64,000 nt of DNA, taken from the NCBI GenBank assembly GCA_022837595.1, contig JALHFX010000002.1:1-64000 (forward strand), given 5' to 3'. Shown here piece by piece: positions 1-9,425 of this stretch. Below the pieces are notes generated by a model that searched no databases, had not been told where the DNA came from, and saw only the letters and a list, made by a program, of their open reading frames with translations. The first letter of the stretch is position 1, and every line of letters begins with the position of its first letter. The position numbers and the translations under genes were made by a program. This stretch comes from Propionibacterium sp. GTDB taxonomy: Bacteria; Actinomycetota; Actinomycetes; Propionibacteriales; Propionibacteriaceae.

Positions 1-1209
1 GTCGGTGACGACCACGAGATCGGCCAGACATAGTGCCTCTCCGAATTCGTCTGCGAAGTCGCGGGTGCGACTGAACAGATGTGGTTGGAAACAGGCGACC
101 AATCGTCCATTTCCGCGTGCACGCGCAGCTGCGGCCAATGAGGCCCGCAACTCGGTCGGATGGTGAGCGTAGTCGTCATAGATGCGCACCGGCAGCGCAC
201 CCGGCTCGCTCGTCAACGGCTGACTCGCCACCAATTGGAAGCGTCGAAGCGTGCCGGTGAACTCACGGGCAGCAGCGAGCAGTAGATCAGCCTCGACACC
301 GAGCAGGCGTCCCACCGCGAAAGCCGCAGTCGCGTTCACGAGGTTGAAGCGTCCCGGAACCTGAAGCTCGAGTCGATAACTATCGTCATCGGTCTGAAGT
401 TGAGCACTCGACGAGGTGTTCTCGAATTGCATCCGGCTGAGCCGGTAGTCAGCGTCGGCAGCCTCACCGTAGCTGACCACCTTCACCACACCGGCTTCAC
501 GCAATTCAGCCGCCAATTGACGCGAGCCCGGATCATCCACATTGATCACCACGCAGCGCATCGTCGGCCCGTGAGCGAAGTTACGGAACCCCTCAAAATA
601 GGCCTGGGGCGTACCCCAATTGTCGAGATGATCAGCCTCGATATTCGTGATCACGCCGATTTCGGTCGGGTACTGCAAGAAGCTCCCATCGGACTCATCG
701 GCCTCGATCACCAGCACATCACCGCCGCCCAGATGTGCGCTGCGCCCAGACGCGGCCAACGGTGAGCCGATCACATAGCTCGGATCGATTCCGCCGTGCG
801 AAAGCATCATCGCGGCCATCGCGCTGGTCGTGGTCTTGCCGTGAGTACCTGCGACCGAAACCCCTCGGCGTCCGATCATCAGCGCAGCCAGCGCCGCGCT
901 GCGGTGCCAGAGGCGTAACCCAGCCGTTTTCGCAGCGATGACCTCGGGATTGCTGTCGCGGATCGCCGAAGAGACCACGACTGTGTCGATATCGACCAGG
1001 TGTGCCGGGTCGTGGCCGATGGCCGTGCCGATCCCGGCATCAGCCAGGTGACGCAGGGCCGGCGAGTCGGCACGATCGCAACCCGAGACCGGGATGCCAA
1101 GTTCGTGATAGATCTCGGCGACCCCGCTCATGCCGGCCCCACCGATCGCGATGAAATGAACGCTGCCCGCCTGCTCGGCCGGCAATACCTCGACGACTTC
1201 CCGTAGCAT
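1..1209 (-). CDS. murC: UDP-N-acetylmuramate--L-alanine ligase, C-terminus cut by window edge
   Basis: This is the cytoplasmic Mur ligase that adds L-alanine to UDP-MurNAc. Translating the minus strand from the ATG at 1209 gives 403 uninterrupted codons running off the left edge, so roughly the last 60-80 residues are outside the window. Visible motifs are GGAGMSG (23-29, nucleotide-sugar binding), the P-loop GTHGKTTT (121-128), EADESDG (169-175) and HHPTE (349-353). The start ATG overlaps the murG stop in an ATGA, so the two are translationally coupled. Unlike murD further up the operon, its P-loop is intact. The identification is secure. Confidence 0.96.
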   Translation of the reverse strand, partial: MLREVVEVLPAEQAGSVHFIAIGGAGMSGVAEIYHELGIPVSGCDRADSPALRHLADAGIGTAIGHDPAHLVDIDTVVVSSAIRDSNPEVIAAKTAGLRLWHRSAALAALMIGRRGVSVAGTHGKTTTSAMAAMMLSHGGIDPSYVIGSPLAASGRSAHLGGGDVLVIEADESDGSFLQYPTEIGVITNIEADHLDNWGTPQAYFEGFRNFAHGPTMRCVVINVDDPGSRQLAAELREAGVVKVVSYGEAADADYRLSRMQFENTSSSAQLQTDDDSYRLELQVPGRFNLVNATAAFAVGRLLGVEADLLLAAAREFTGTLRRFQLVASQPLTSEPGALPVRIYDDYAHHPTELRASLAAAARARGNGRLVACFQPHLFSRTRDFADEFGEALCLADLVVVTD

Positions 1210-2321
1210 CAGTGGGCTCCGGCCTGTGCCGCATCCAACACCAGGCGGGCGACTCGGCCAGCTGCCCCCGGACGCATCAGCTGCTGTGCAGCAGCCGACA
1301 TCTCTGCAAGCCTGTTGGGCGAGGCGAACAACTCTGTGACCTCTCGCACGAGGCGATCGGCACTCAACTCGGCATCATCAATGCACACGGCAGCGTCGAC
1401 AGCAAGCAGCGGCTCGGCATTGCGAGCCTGTTCGCCGTTGCCGATCGGTAGCGGCACCAAGATCGCAGGCAGACCAACGGTCGCCACTTCCACAACCGTC
1501 CCCGCCCCCGAGCGGGCCAACATCACGTCGGCCGCAGCGTAGGCACGTTCCATGGCATCCACATAGCCGACCGGAATGTAGCGCGCGCCGGTGGTCTGGT
1601 TGACGCGTTCGGTTAGTCCGTCGTGGAAATTCTTCGCCCCCCAGACATGCAGCACTCCGATGCCAGCCGCCAACAGCCGGTCGGCGGCATCGACCGTCGC
1701 ATTGTTCAAGCTACGGGCTCCCTGGGATCCACCGCTGACCAGCAAGACCGGCAGATCCGTAGCTAACCCGAACGATTCCTTCGCCGTGACGCTCGAGGCT
1801 GCCCGCCCGGTCTCAGCCAACTCGGTGATCGCCTGGCGCACCGGTAGCCCCTCGAACTTTGCTCCGCGCAACGGGGTGCCAGGAAACGAAACGAGCACAG
1901 CGACCGCGAAATGGCTGGCGATCTTGTTCGCCAAGCCCGGCAACGCATTTTGTTCCTGGATGACCACAGGTATCTTCAGCCGACGGGCCGCCAGGTAGGC
2001 CGGTAGTGAGGCGTAGCCGCCGAAGCCGCAAACCACATCCGCATCGTGACGGCGCAAGATCTTCGCCGCCTGGCGCACCGCCCCGAGTAAACGCGACGGC
2101 ACCTTGAACAGATCACTATTGACTTTACGCGGCAACGGCACCGCTGCCACGAGTTCGAGATCGAGCCCCGCTTCGGGGACCACCCGGGTCTCCAGGCCAC
2201 GCGCTGTACCCACGCAGGTGATCTGCACCTGCGGATCAATCTGTTTGAGGGCCTGGGCGGTGGCGATCAGCGGTGACGTATGACCTGCGGTGCCACCACC
2301 CGCCAGGATGACGCTCACCAT
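1209..2321 (-). CDS. murG: Lipid II synthase, UDP-GlcNAc transferase MurG
   Basis: MurG is the GT-B glycosyltransferase that adds GlcNAc to lipid I on the inner membrane face, giving lipid II. The 370-residue product has the family's usual length. It opens with the glycine-rich loop ILAGGGTAGH and has the C-terminal donor-site signature VMLARSGAGTVVEVATVGLPA with IGNGEQARNAEPL following. The ATG at 2321 has a GGAG ribosome site about nine bases upstream. It lies 33 bp after ftsW, and its stop overlaps the murC start, placing it late in the dcw operon. Confidence 0.96.
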   Translation of the reverse strand: MVSVILAGGGTAGHTSPLIATAQALKQIDPQVQITCVGTARGLETRVVPEAGLDLELVAAVPLPRKVNSDLFKVPSRLLGAVRQAAKILRRHDADVVCGFGGYASLPAYLAARRLKIPVVIQEQNALPGLANKIASHFAVAVLVSFPGTPLRGAKFEGLPVRQAITELAETGRAASSVTAKESFGLATDLPVLLVSGGSQGARSLNNATVDAADRLLAAGIGVLHVWGAKNFHDGLTERVNQTTGARYIPVGYVDAMERAYAAADVMLARSGAGTVVEVATVGLPAILVPLPIGNGEQARNAEPLLAVDAAVCIDDAELSADRLVREVTELFASPNRLAEMSAAAQQLMRPGAAGRVARLVLDAAQAGAH

Positions 2322-2354
2322 TGCTTACTCCGATCGTCCGATTCAACCGATGAG

Positions 2355-3674
2355 TCACCGACGTGTGTCGACCACGCTGGTCATTCTAGGCTGCCGATTG
2401 TTGCGGCCTGCCGCGAGTACTCTGGCGGCGTCCGGTTCTTGTCTGGCTGCCCCCAGCAGGATACCGACGGCGATCAGGTTGGCTAGCAGTGCCGAGCCAC
2501 CCTGGCTAAGGAAAGGTAGGGGCACACCAACAACCGGCAGCATCCGCATGACGACGAAAATGTTGACCAGTGCCTGGATGACGATCCAGGCGGTCATCCC
2601 AGCCGCCGCATAGGAAAGCAATTTGTTGGTCGAGCGCGCAGCGATCCGCAGCCCGCTGAACGCGAGCACGAAGAAGAGCACCAGCACGAAAAGCACGCCG
2701 AACAGCCCCATCTCCTCGCCGAGCACCGCCAGCACATAATCGGTCTGGGCGCCGTTGTACAGCCCGCCCCATTTCTGCCGAGAGCCGCCTAGCCCGACCC
2801 CCCACCATCCTCCGGAAGCCAGAGCATAGATCGCGTTCATCGGCTGGTCGCTGATCGCCTCGCTGGGGTTCATGAAGCTGAAGAGCCGGTGCATGCGCTC
2901 GGGATCGGTAATCACCAACGCCCCGGCCACCACCGCGCCCATCGAACCGAGACCAAGCAGCACCCTCAGCGGGGCACCAACGAACCAAAGAACCGCAAAC
3001 ATGATCAACGCAATGACGATCGCGGTGCCCAGATCCTTCTGCAGCAGAACCATGCCTTCGACCACAGCGAAGCCGACCAGGAAAGGGAAGAGTAGGCGTC
3101 GGGGATCGCCGAGAGTCTTCGTGCGATTCGCCAGCACCGCAGCCGACCACAGAATGAGCGCTGCCTTCGCAAATTCTGAGGGTTGAATGGTGCCGAGTGG
3201 CTCAATCCGCAGCCAAGCACGGTTGCCGTAGGCATCCTCGCCAAGCGGGGTGAAGACGAGCGCGAGCAGCAGGACGCTGAAAATCATGCCTGCCCAGCCG
3301 AGGAAGACGTACACCGAAGCACTACACCGTGACAGACCCCAAGCGATCGGGACGCCCACACATAAGAAGACCAGCTGGCGCACCAAATAGTAGTAGGCGT
3401 CGCCTTGGTTGGTCACCGATGAAAAGACCGACGACGCAGAGAGGACCATCAGCACGCCCAAACCAACCAGCAGCGCAGCGCTGACGAGCACCAGATAATA
3501 GTCGGCAAGCGGGTGGGAGAGCAGCCGGGCGAGGTTACCTTCCCCGTGGGCCCCGAGCTCGGCCAGACCGTCCTTCAACCCGTGGTTGCGACGCTTCTTC
3601 GTCTGATGGTCGGCTGTCTTAGCCGCACGGCCCTTCGCCTCACCCGCTGGTCGCAGATCAGAGGTGGCACTCAT
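2355..3674 (-). CDS. ftsW: SEDS peptidoglycan polymerase/division protein FtsW
   Basis: FtsW is the SEDS-family glycosyltransferase that polymerises lipid II at the septum together with its class B PBP partner (FtsI). The ATG at 3674 overlaps the murD stop (ATGA), so I prefer it to an upstream ATG that lies inside murD; this gives 439 residues. About 90 polar cytoplasmic residues precede roughly ten membrane helices. Family features include the GNRAWLRI stretch near residue 175 and the PFLSQGGSALLANLIAVG motif near the C-terminus. Because it sits between murD and murG in the operon and has SEDS signatures, FtsW is favoured over RodA. Confidence 0.94.
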   Translation of the reverse strand: MSATSDLRPAGEAKGRAAKTADHQTKKRRNHGLKDGLAELGAHGEGNLARLLSHPLADYYLVLVSAALLVGLGVLMVLSASSVFSSVTNQGDAYYYLVRQLVFLCVGVPIAWGLSRCSASVYVFLGWAGMIFSVLLLALVFTPLGEDAYGNRAWLRIEPLGTIQPSEFAKAALILWSAAVLANRTKTLGDPRRLLFPFLVGFAVVEGMVLLQKDLGTAIVIALIMFAVLWFVGAPLRVLLGLGSMGAVVAGALVITDPERMHRLFSFMNPSEAISDQPMNAIYALASGGWWGVGLGGSRQKWGGLYNGAQTDYVLAVLGEEMGLFGVLFVLVLFFVLAFSGLRIAARSTNKLLSYAAAGMTAWIVIQALVNIFVVMRMLPVVGVPLPFLSQGGSALLANLIAVGILLGAARQEPDAARVLAAGRNNRQPRMTSVVDTRR

Positions 3675-5141
3675 CGTCGGTCTCCTCGGTTTGACAGCCT
3701 CCTGACGGCCGCTGCGAAGTCGTCCCCTCGTGCACCGTAACCGGTCCACATGTCTTTACTCGCTGCTCCGGGCGCCAGCAGGACGGTGTCGCCGGCCTGC
3801 GCCAACCCCGCCGCTCGATCAACGGCCTCTGCCATGGCACCGGCCGCGTCGTTTTGATCGATGACGATCACAGGCAGATCCGGGGCGTGGGCCGCCAAGG
3901 ACTTCACGATCACATCGCGGTCGACGCCGAGTACGATGGCGGCACGAAGCTTGGCGGCATGAGCCTGCACTAAATCATCGAAGCTGGTTCCCTTGGTCTG
4001 TCCGCCTGCTATCCACACGATCGAGTCGAATGCTCGCATCGACGAGTTTGCGGCATGTGGGTTGGTCGCCTTCGAGTCATCCACCCACCTGACGCCGTCG
4101 ATCGTGGCAACGGTCTCGATGCGATGACCGCCCAGCTTCAGATTGCGTAAACCTGCAGCGACTGCCGGACCTGGCACACCAAAGCTTCGCGCAAGCGCCG
4201 CCGCCGCGAGAGCGTTTTCGATGTTATGGGGCGCATTCGGCTGTACATCGCTGACGCTGGCCAACGGCAGCGCCGAATCACGTCGTTGCGGGATGAATGC
4301 TCGGTCGACCAGCAGATCGTCCACCACGCCCAGCATGGAAATGGAAGGGATCCCGAGTGTGAAACCGATCGCCCGCGCGCCCTCGATCACCTCGGCTTCG
4401 GCGACCATCGCCTCGGTCTGCGGCTCCGCCACGTTGAAGACGCAAGCATGGCGAACATTGTGATAGATGCGTGCCTTATCGGCTCGATAACCAGCCATAG
4501 CAGCATCCGAATCGCCTAGCCAGGGCCCATACCACTCGAGATGGTCGGCGTGCAGATTGAGCACCACCGCAGAATGCAATTCAAGCGAATGGGACCAGTG
4601 CAGCTGGAAACTGGAAAGCTCGACGGCGAACACATCGTAGGCGATCTCGTCGTTGATTGCTTCGATAATCGGACGCCCGATATTGCCGACAGCGGCCGAT
4701 CTCAGTCCGGCCGCGCCCAGCATCGAGTGGAGCATTTGTGTGGTGGTGGTAGGGAACGATGCGGTCCGGATGCATCAGCCGCCATGCGAGCTCAACGTCC
4801 ACCCAGATCGGTACTCCGGTGGCTGCAGCTGCGGCCAGCAAAGGGTAGTCCGGATGCCAGCCAGGTGAGGCAATGACCAGATCGGTCCCAGCAGGCAGGT
4901 GCGCAGAAGCACCTGGGCCCAGATGCACCGTGGCATCAAGATGCTCGAGCAGGGTGGCCTTCTCCCGATTCTCATCGGACTCGAGATCGTCCACCACGAT
5001 CACTCGAGCGCCCACTTCCAGCAATGCATCGGCTGCCGCGAAGCCCGAACTGCCAAGCCCAGCTACCACTACCGAAGCCTCGTGCCACGGCGAATAGCGA
5101 TCGGCGCGCTGAAGCCACGCCAGCCGCCTGGTCGTTGTCAT
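3671..5141 (-). pseudogene. murD: UDP-MurNAc-L-Ala:D-Glu ligase MurD, frameshifted and missing its P-loop
   Basis: MurD adds D-glutamate to UDP-MurNAc-L-Ala in the cytoplasm. Two adjacent minus-strand frames encode it. Residues 1-130 read from ATG 5141 (ribosome site GGGAGG) and include GLGSSGFA and VIASPGW, ending at DRIVP. The rest resumes one frame over as TTTTQMLHSML at 4750 and continues through SSFQLHWS, NLHADHLEW and DDSKATNPHA to a stop at 3671. The expected ligase P-loop, normally close to GTNGK immediately before TTT, is absent. The junction at 4750/4751 therefore looks like a deletion whose length is 2 modulo 3, about 29 nt by comparison with family spacing. As written, no single polypeptide with an ATP site can be made. 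Confidence 0.9.
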
Positions 5142-5215
5142 CTTCGTCCTCCCGGGAAGTAGGAGCCGATTCTTGAGCCGCTTTCGGTGCTGAAGCTCAG
5201 CTGATTCTCAGATGG

Positions 5216-6382
5216 TTACTGGCCCAGTATCCACTGGGCATAGAAGAGTGAGAGCCCAGTGACGACCGACACGCCGCAGATGATCCAGAATCGGATCACC
5301 ACAGTCACCTCGTCCCAGCCGAGAAGTTCGAAGTGGTGATGCAATGGAGCCATCTTGAAGACCCGCTTACCATGCGTCAGTTTGAAGTAACTGACCTGGA
5401 TCGCCACCGATGCAGCCTCCACGACGAAGAGCAGTCCCAAGATGATCAACAACAGCTCGGTGCGCGTCAGGATCGCCAGACCGCCGACCGCACCACCCAG
5501 CGCCAGCGAGCCGGTGTCGCCCATGAAAATCTTGGCCGGCTTCGCATTCCACCAGAGAAAGCCGAAGCAAGCAGCAGCCAAGGCCGCGGAGATGACGGCC
5601 AGATCCCACGGATCCCGAACCTGGTAGCACATCGGGCCCGATGTCGAGCCCGGACGACACCACTGGTTGCGCTGCCAGATGTTGATCAATGTGTAAGCAC
5701 CGAAAACCATCGTCAGGGCGCCGGTGGCCAGTCCGTCGACGCCGTCAGTGAGGTTCACTGCGTTCGAAGCCGCAGTCACCATGAAAGTGATCCATACGAT
5801 CGCCACGACTAGTGGCAGCCGCAGCCATTCGATATCGCGAGTGAACGAGATAGCCGTACTGGCGGGAGTATCCCCATACGCGTTCGGCCCGACGAGGGCC
5901 GCCGCACCGAAACCAACACCGATCACGATCTGTCCGATGAGTTTGCCGCGGGAGGTCGCGGGAGTATCCCCATACGCGTTCGGCCCGACGAGGGCCGCCG
6001 CACCGAAACCAACACCGATCACGATCTGTCCGATGAGTTTGCCGCGGGAGGTCAGGCCGAGCGAGCGCTTGTGACTGATCTTCGTCCAGTCGTCGATGAA
6101 ACCGAGCAACCCGCAGGCGACGAGCAAACCGATCAATAACAGCCCCGAGTAGGACGGCCGCTCCTGATTCGCCAGGTGGGCCAGCGTGTAGGCGATCACC
6201 ACAGACAAGACGATCACTACCCCGCCCATGGTCGGGGTACCGCGTTTGGCGGTGTGAGTGGCCGGACCGTCGTCGCGGACGAACTGCCCGTACCCTCTGC
6301 GCACCAGAAAACCGATGAAGACGCGGGTGCCGACCAGCGTCCCGATGAGGGCGATGACCCCCGCCGCAATGATCAGTTTCAT
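5216..6382 (-). CDS. mraY: Phospho-MurNAc-pentapeptide translocase MraY with an internal 32-residue duplication
   Basis: MraY transfers phospho-MurNAc-pentapeptide to undecaprenyl phosphate, making lipid I. The 388-residue frame has the expected TPTMGG (49-54), the catalytic FIDDWTK (95-101) and NAVNLTDGVDGLA. Residues 111-142 are repeated exactly as 143-174 (see the 96-bp repeat entry). Removing one copy gives 356 residues, the normal family length. Each copy holds one hydrophobic helix (LIGQIVIGVGFGAAALVG), so the duplication would add a membrane crossing and invert everything after it relative to the DD loop. The gene lies between murD and murF in the dcw operon. Identity is certain; whether the duplicated form is real or functional is doubtful. 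Confidence 0.95.
   Translation of the reverse strand: MKLIIAAGVIALIGTLVGTRVFIGFLVRRGYGQFVRDDGPATHTAKRGTPTMGGVVIVLSVVIAYTLAHLANQERPSYSGLLLIGLLVACGLLGFIDDWTKISHKRSLGLTSRGKLIGQIVIGVGFGAAALVGPNAYGDTPATSRGKLIGQIVIGVGFGAAALVGPNAYGDTPASTAISFTRDIEWLRLPLVVAIVWITFMVTAASNAVNLTDGVDGLATGALTMVFGAYTLINIWQRNQWCRPGSTSGPMCYQVRDPWDLAVISAALAAACFGFLWWNAKPAKIFMGDTGSLALGGAVGGLAILTRTELLLIILGLLFVVEAASVAIQVSYFKLTHGKRVFKMAPLHHHFELLGWDEVTVVIRFWIICGVSVVTGLSLFYAQWILGQ
5862..6053. repeat. Exact 96-bp tandem duplication inside mraY
   Basis: Positions 5862-5957 and 5958-6053 are identical base for base, with no extension of identity on either flank (5861 is g where the second copy has c at 5957; 5958 is g where 6054 is a). 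The unit is 32 codons, so the reading frame is kept. It begins gcgggagtatccccatacgc on the plus strand. The perfect identity means it arose very recently or is an assembly or read-joining artefact. Confidence 0.98.
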
Positions 6383-6385
6383 CGT

Positions 6386-7834
6386 CTAATCCTCCCCGAC
6401 TACCAACCGATCGGCGACCTCTTCCAAGCGAAGGCCTCGACTTGCTTTGACCACGACGACATCGGCCGGTTGCAGATCCAGCGAGTCGGCGACGCTTGCA
6501 GCATCCGATACCCGAGCGTTGCCGCCGGCCTGCTGGGCGCCGGCTACCAGATCCTGGGCATAGTCGCCGAGCGCGACGATCTCATCGAAGCCGAGCTCGG
6601 CGGCCAGTCGTCCGATATCTGCATGATGTTCTGCCGATCTTGCGCCCAGCTCCAGCATGTCGCCCAAAACGGCGATCAGCCGCGCGGTCGGCAGGGATTG
6701 GCGACGACGTTCGCCGATTGCCGCAACAGTGCGCAGTGCGGCGGCCATCGATTCGGGATTGGCATTGTAGGCATCGTTGATGACCGCTGCACCATTCGGC
6801 GCCTCGTGAAGTTCCATCCGCCACGGCGAACGCGCGGTGGCGCTGCTCAGCGCGGTGGCCACCGTCGCCAGATCGACACCTAGCGCCAACGCCGCGGTGG
6901 CAGCTGCTACCGAATCGACGACCTGGTGTTCACCGATCACTCTCAGCTGGATCTGCGCATGCTCGTCTGGTTCTGCGCTCGCCGGGCGCGAAACGGTCAG
7001 GGTGAAGCCAAAGCGGTCGAGATCGTCTGCTCGTAGATCGCTCGCCCGCACGATCAGTTCAGCGTGAACCGGCGAAGTGCTGCTCACCGAGAACCGAGCG
7101 ATGTGGGCTCTCGTGCGCGAATCCATCGCATTGACGAACGGGTCGTCAGCGTTGAGCACCGCCCAGCCGTCGTCATCGAGTGCCTCGACGATCTCCCCTT
7201 TTGCTTCAGCGATCGCCTGCTGGCTACCGAACTCACCGAGATGGGCGGTGCCGATATTCAAGACGATGGACGCGCTCGGATGAACGATCGAGCAAAGATG
7301 CGCGACATCCCCGATCGCGCGAGCGCCCATCTCGCTGACCAGATACCGGGTTTGCTCATCGATCTGACAGACCGTCAGCGGGGTGCCGAGCTCATTATTG
7401 AATGATCCGAGGGGGCTGATCGTCGGTCCGGCGGCAGCCAGGATCTGGGCCAACAGGTCTTTGGTGCTCGTCTTACCGGCGCTGCCGGTGATGGCGACTG
7501 TCTTCAGACCGGCGGCTCTGGCCTCGGCATGCAGACTGCGCGCAAGGGCTGTCAGCCCTTGCTGGGCATCGGGGCAAACCAGATGCACCAATGCTGCATC
7601 GGTCGGATGGGTGACGATGGCCGCGGCCGCCCCGAGGGAGGCTGCGGCGTCGAGAAAATCATGACCGTCGGTGTGTTCGCCGGGTAAGGCGACGAAAACT
7701 GCACCGGGTGTCGCCTGACGGCTGTCGATCACTAGATCGGGGCCGAGTTGCGCTGTCGGCTCTCCGATCAGCGTGCACGATTCGCCGCCGTCCTGAATGA
7801 GCCCGGCGACCTCGGCCGCGCTACGCGTCTTCAT
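6386..7834 (-). CDS. murF: UDP-MurNAc-tripeptide:D-Ala-D-Ala ligase MurF
   Basis: MurF adds the D-Ala-D-Ala dipeptide to complete the UDP-MurNAc-pentapeptide. I start it at ATG 7834 (MKTRSAAEV), because this ATG overlaps the murE stop as ATGA and is preceded by AGGAG eight bases upstream; the in-frame ATG at 7870 lies inside murE. The product has 482 residues. The P-loop is TGSAGKTSTKD, followed by the central-domain SEMGARAIGDVAHL and the C-terminal NDAYNANPESM typical of MurF. The stop lies 3 bp before mraY. Confidence 0.95.
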   Translation of the reverse strand: MKTRSAAEVAGLIQDGGESCTLIGEPTAQLGPDLVIDSRQATPGAVFVALPGEHTDGHDFLDAAASLGAAAAIVTHPTDAALVHLVCPDAQQGLTALARSLHAEARAAGLKTVAITGSAGKTSTKDLLAQILAAAGPTISPLGSFNNELGTPLTVCQIDEQTRYLVSEMGARAIGDVAHLCSIVHPSASIVLNIGTAHLGEFGSQQAIAEAKGEIVEALDDDGWAVLNADDPFVNAMDSRTRAHIARFSVSSTSPVHAELIVRASDLRADDLDRFGFTLTVSRPASAEPDEHAQIQLRVIGEHQVVDSVAAATAALALGVDLATVATALSSATARSPWRMELHEAPNGAAVINDAYNANPESMAAALRTVAAIGERRRQSLPTARLIAVLGDMLELGARSAEHHADIGRLAAELGFDEIVALGDYAQDLVAGAQQAGGNARVSDAASVADSLDLQPADVVVVKASRGLRLEEVADRLVVGED

Positions 7835-9423
7835 GATGGGGCTCCTGGAGTCTCGTTGATCTGTTTCCACCTATCGTGCGCGACCAAGAGGTCGTCAAAG
7901 TCGATCGTCCGATCAGCAAGCTGTTGAGTGTGCTCGTGGCCTTTGCCGAGGATCACCACGACATCATCACGATGAGCCAATCGCAGGGCCTGTTCGATCG
8001 CCGAAGCCCGGTCGCCACCATCAAGAATCTCCACCTGCGACTCATGGCTACCGGGTACAGCTGCGGCAACCGCCGCTCGAGCGCCCGCCAATATCTGAGC
8101 CCGAATCGCTGCCGGATCTTCGGAACGCGGATTGTCATCCGTCACCACGACCAGATCGGCGCCTGCCACACCCGCCTGCCCCATCAAAGGCCGCTTGTCC
8201 GGGTCACGGTCGCCACCGGCGCCGAAGACTGCGATCACTCGCCGATCTTTGAAACCGGGATGCCCGAACGCCGACAACGCAGAGGCGATGGCCTGCGGAG
8301 TGTGAGCGAAATCGACATAGACATGCGGCGCTTCCTCGCCGTCCAACCGCACCGGCTGCATGCGTCCGGGAATGACTGCGGTGGCAAGTCCGGGTAATAC
8401 GGCCGCCACGTCGAAGCCCGCCTGATCGATCATTGCAAGCGCAGTCGCTGCGTTGCGGACGTTGTACTCCCCCGGCAAGCAGATCTCCGCTTCGATGCTT
8501 CGTCCATCATGCAGCAAAGTGAAAATGGAGCCCTGCGCATGCGGATGCCAGGATGTCACTCGGTAATCGCAGTCATCGCCCATACCCACGCTGACCGCAG
8601 GCACCCCCAGTTCACTCGCCTGAGCCAAGAGAGCGCGTCCATATTGGTCATCGGCATTGATCACCGCACGTCTGGCATGGTCAGGAGTGAAGAGCTTGGC
8701 CTTGGCGTGATAGTAGGCATCCATCGTCCGGTGGAAATCCAGGTGATCGCGTCCGAGATTGGTGAACCCGACAACATCGAATCTGACCCCGCCGACCCGG
8801 TCCAGCTCCAGCGCGTGCGAGCTGACCTCCATGGCCAGCGCATCCACACCGTCTGCCGCGAACGTGGCGAAGATCGCCTGGAGATCGGGAGATTCCGGAG
8901 TGGTGATGGTCGAATGCTCGATCTCGACCGGCTCGCCGTCTATCAGAAAGCCGAGTGTCCCGATGCTACCAACTCGGTGCTCCGCGGCACCCAGCGCAGA
9001 CGCAAGCATGAGCACAGTTGTGGACTTGCCGTTGGTCCCGGTGACACCGAAACTGGTCATCTGCGACGCCGGGTTTCCCCACGAGCGAGTAGCCGCTATC
9101 GCCATCGCAGGGCGTAATTGCTCGCAGACTGCCATCGGCAAGCCGGAATCGGCGGCGAGCCGAGCACCGTCGCTATCGGTCAGCAGCGCTACCGCACCAG
9201 CCTGGTGAGCAGCTGCAGCAAATGCGGCCCCGTGATTTCGAGTACCGGGGAGCCCGACATACAGATCGCCGGGGCCCACTCGCCGAGAGTCAAAACTGAC
9301 CCGCTCGATCACCGGATCCTCCTCGGGCAGTTGCACCGGCAGTCCAGCTAGCAGCTTCGAGATCGGCTGTGGGATGGTTCTGGGTTCGTGCTGGGTCATG
9401 CCCAGCTGCTCATCGGCTGCCAC
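7831..9423 (-). CDS. murE: UDP-MurNAc-dipeptide:diaminopimelate ligase MurE
   Basis: MurE adds the third stem residue. The substrate-selecting motif reads DDNPRSEDP; the DNPR form is the known signature of enzymes that add diaminopimelate rather than lysine, so this wall is predicted to be DAP-type. The P-loop is GVTGTNGKSTT and the ligase motif YVDFAHTP is present. The listed GTG start at 9423 is 2 bp after the ftsI stop and gives 530 residues. An ATG at 9399 (MTQHEP) is an equally possible start, as neither has a clear ribosome site. The stop overlaps the murF start. Confidence 0.94.
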   Translation of the reverse strand: MAADEQLGMTQHEPRTIPQPISKLLAGLPVQLPEEDPVIERVSFDSRRVGPGDLYVGLPGTRNHGAAFAAAAHQAGAVALLTDSDGARLAADSGLPMAVCEQLRPAMAIAATRSWGNPASQMTSFGVTGTNGKSTTVLMLASALGAAEHRVGSIGTLGFLIDGEPVEIEHSTITTPESPDLQAIFATFAADGVDALAMEVSSHALELDRVGGVRFDVVGFTNLGRDHLDFHRTMDAYYHAKAKLFTPDHARRAVINADDQYGRALLAQASELGVPAVSVGMGDDCDYRVTSWHPHAQGSIFTLLHDGRSIEAEICLPGEYNVRNAATALAMIDQAGFDVAAVLPGLATAVIPGRMQPVRLDGEEAPHVYVDFAHTPQAIASALSAFGHPGFKDRRVIAVFGAGGDRDPDKRPLMGQAGVAGADLVVVTDDNPRSEDPAAIRAQILAGARAAVAAAVPGSHESQVEILDGGDRASAIEQALRLAHRDDVVVILGKGHEHTQQLADRTIDFDDLLVAHDRWKQINETPGAPS

Positions 9424-9425
9424 GA

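Noticed and set aside
4735..4757. Programmed frameshift as an explanation for murD
   Set aside because: Shifting frame at this point would rejoin the halves but could not supply the missing P-loop residues, so a deletion is needed.
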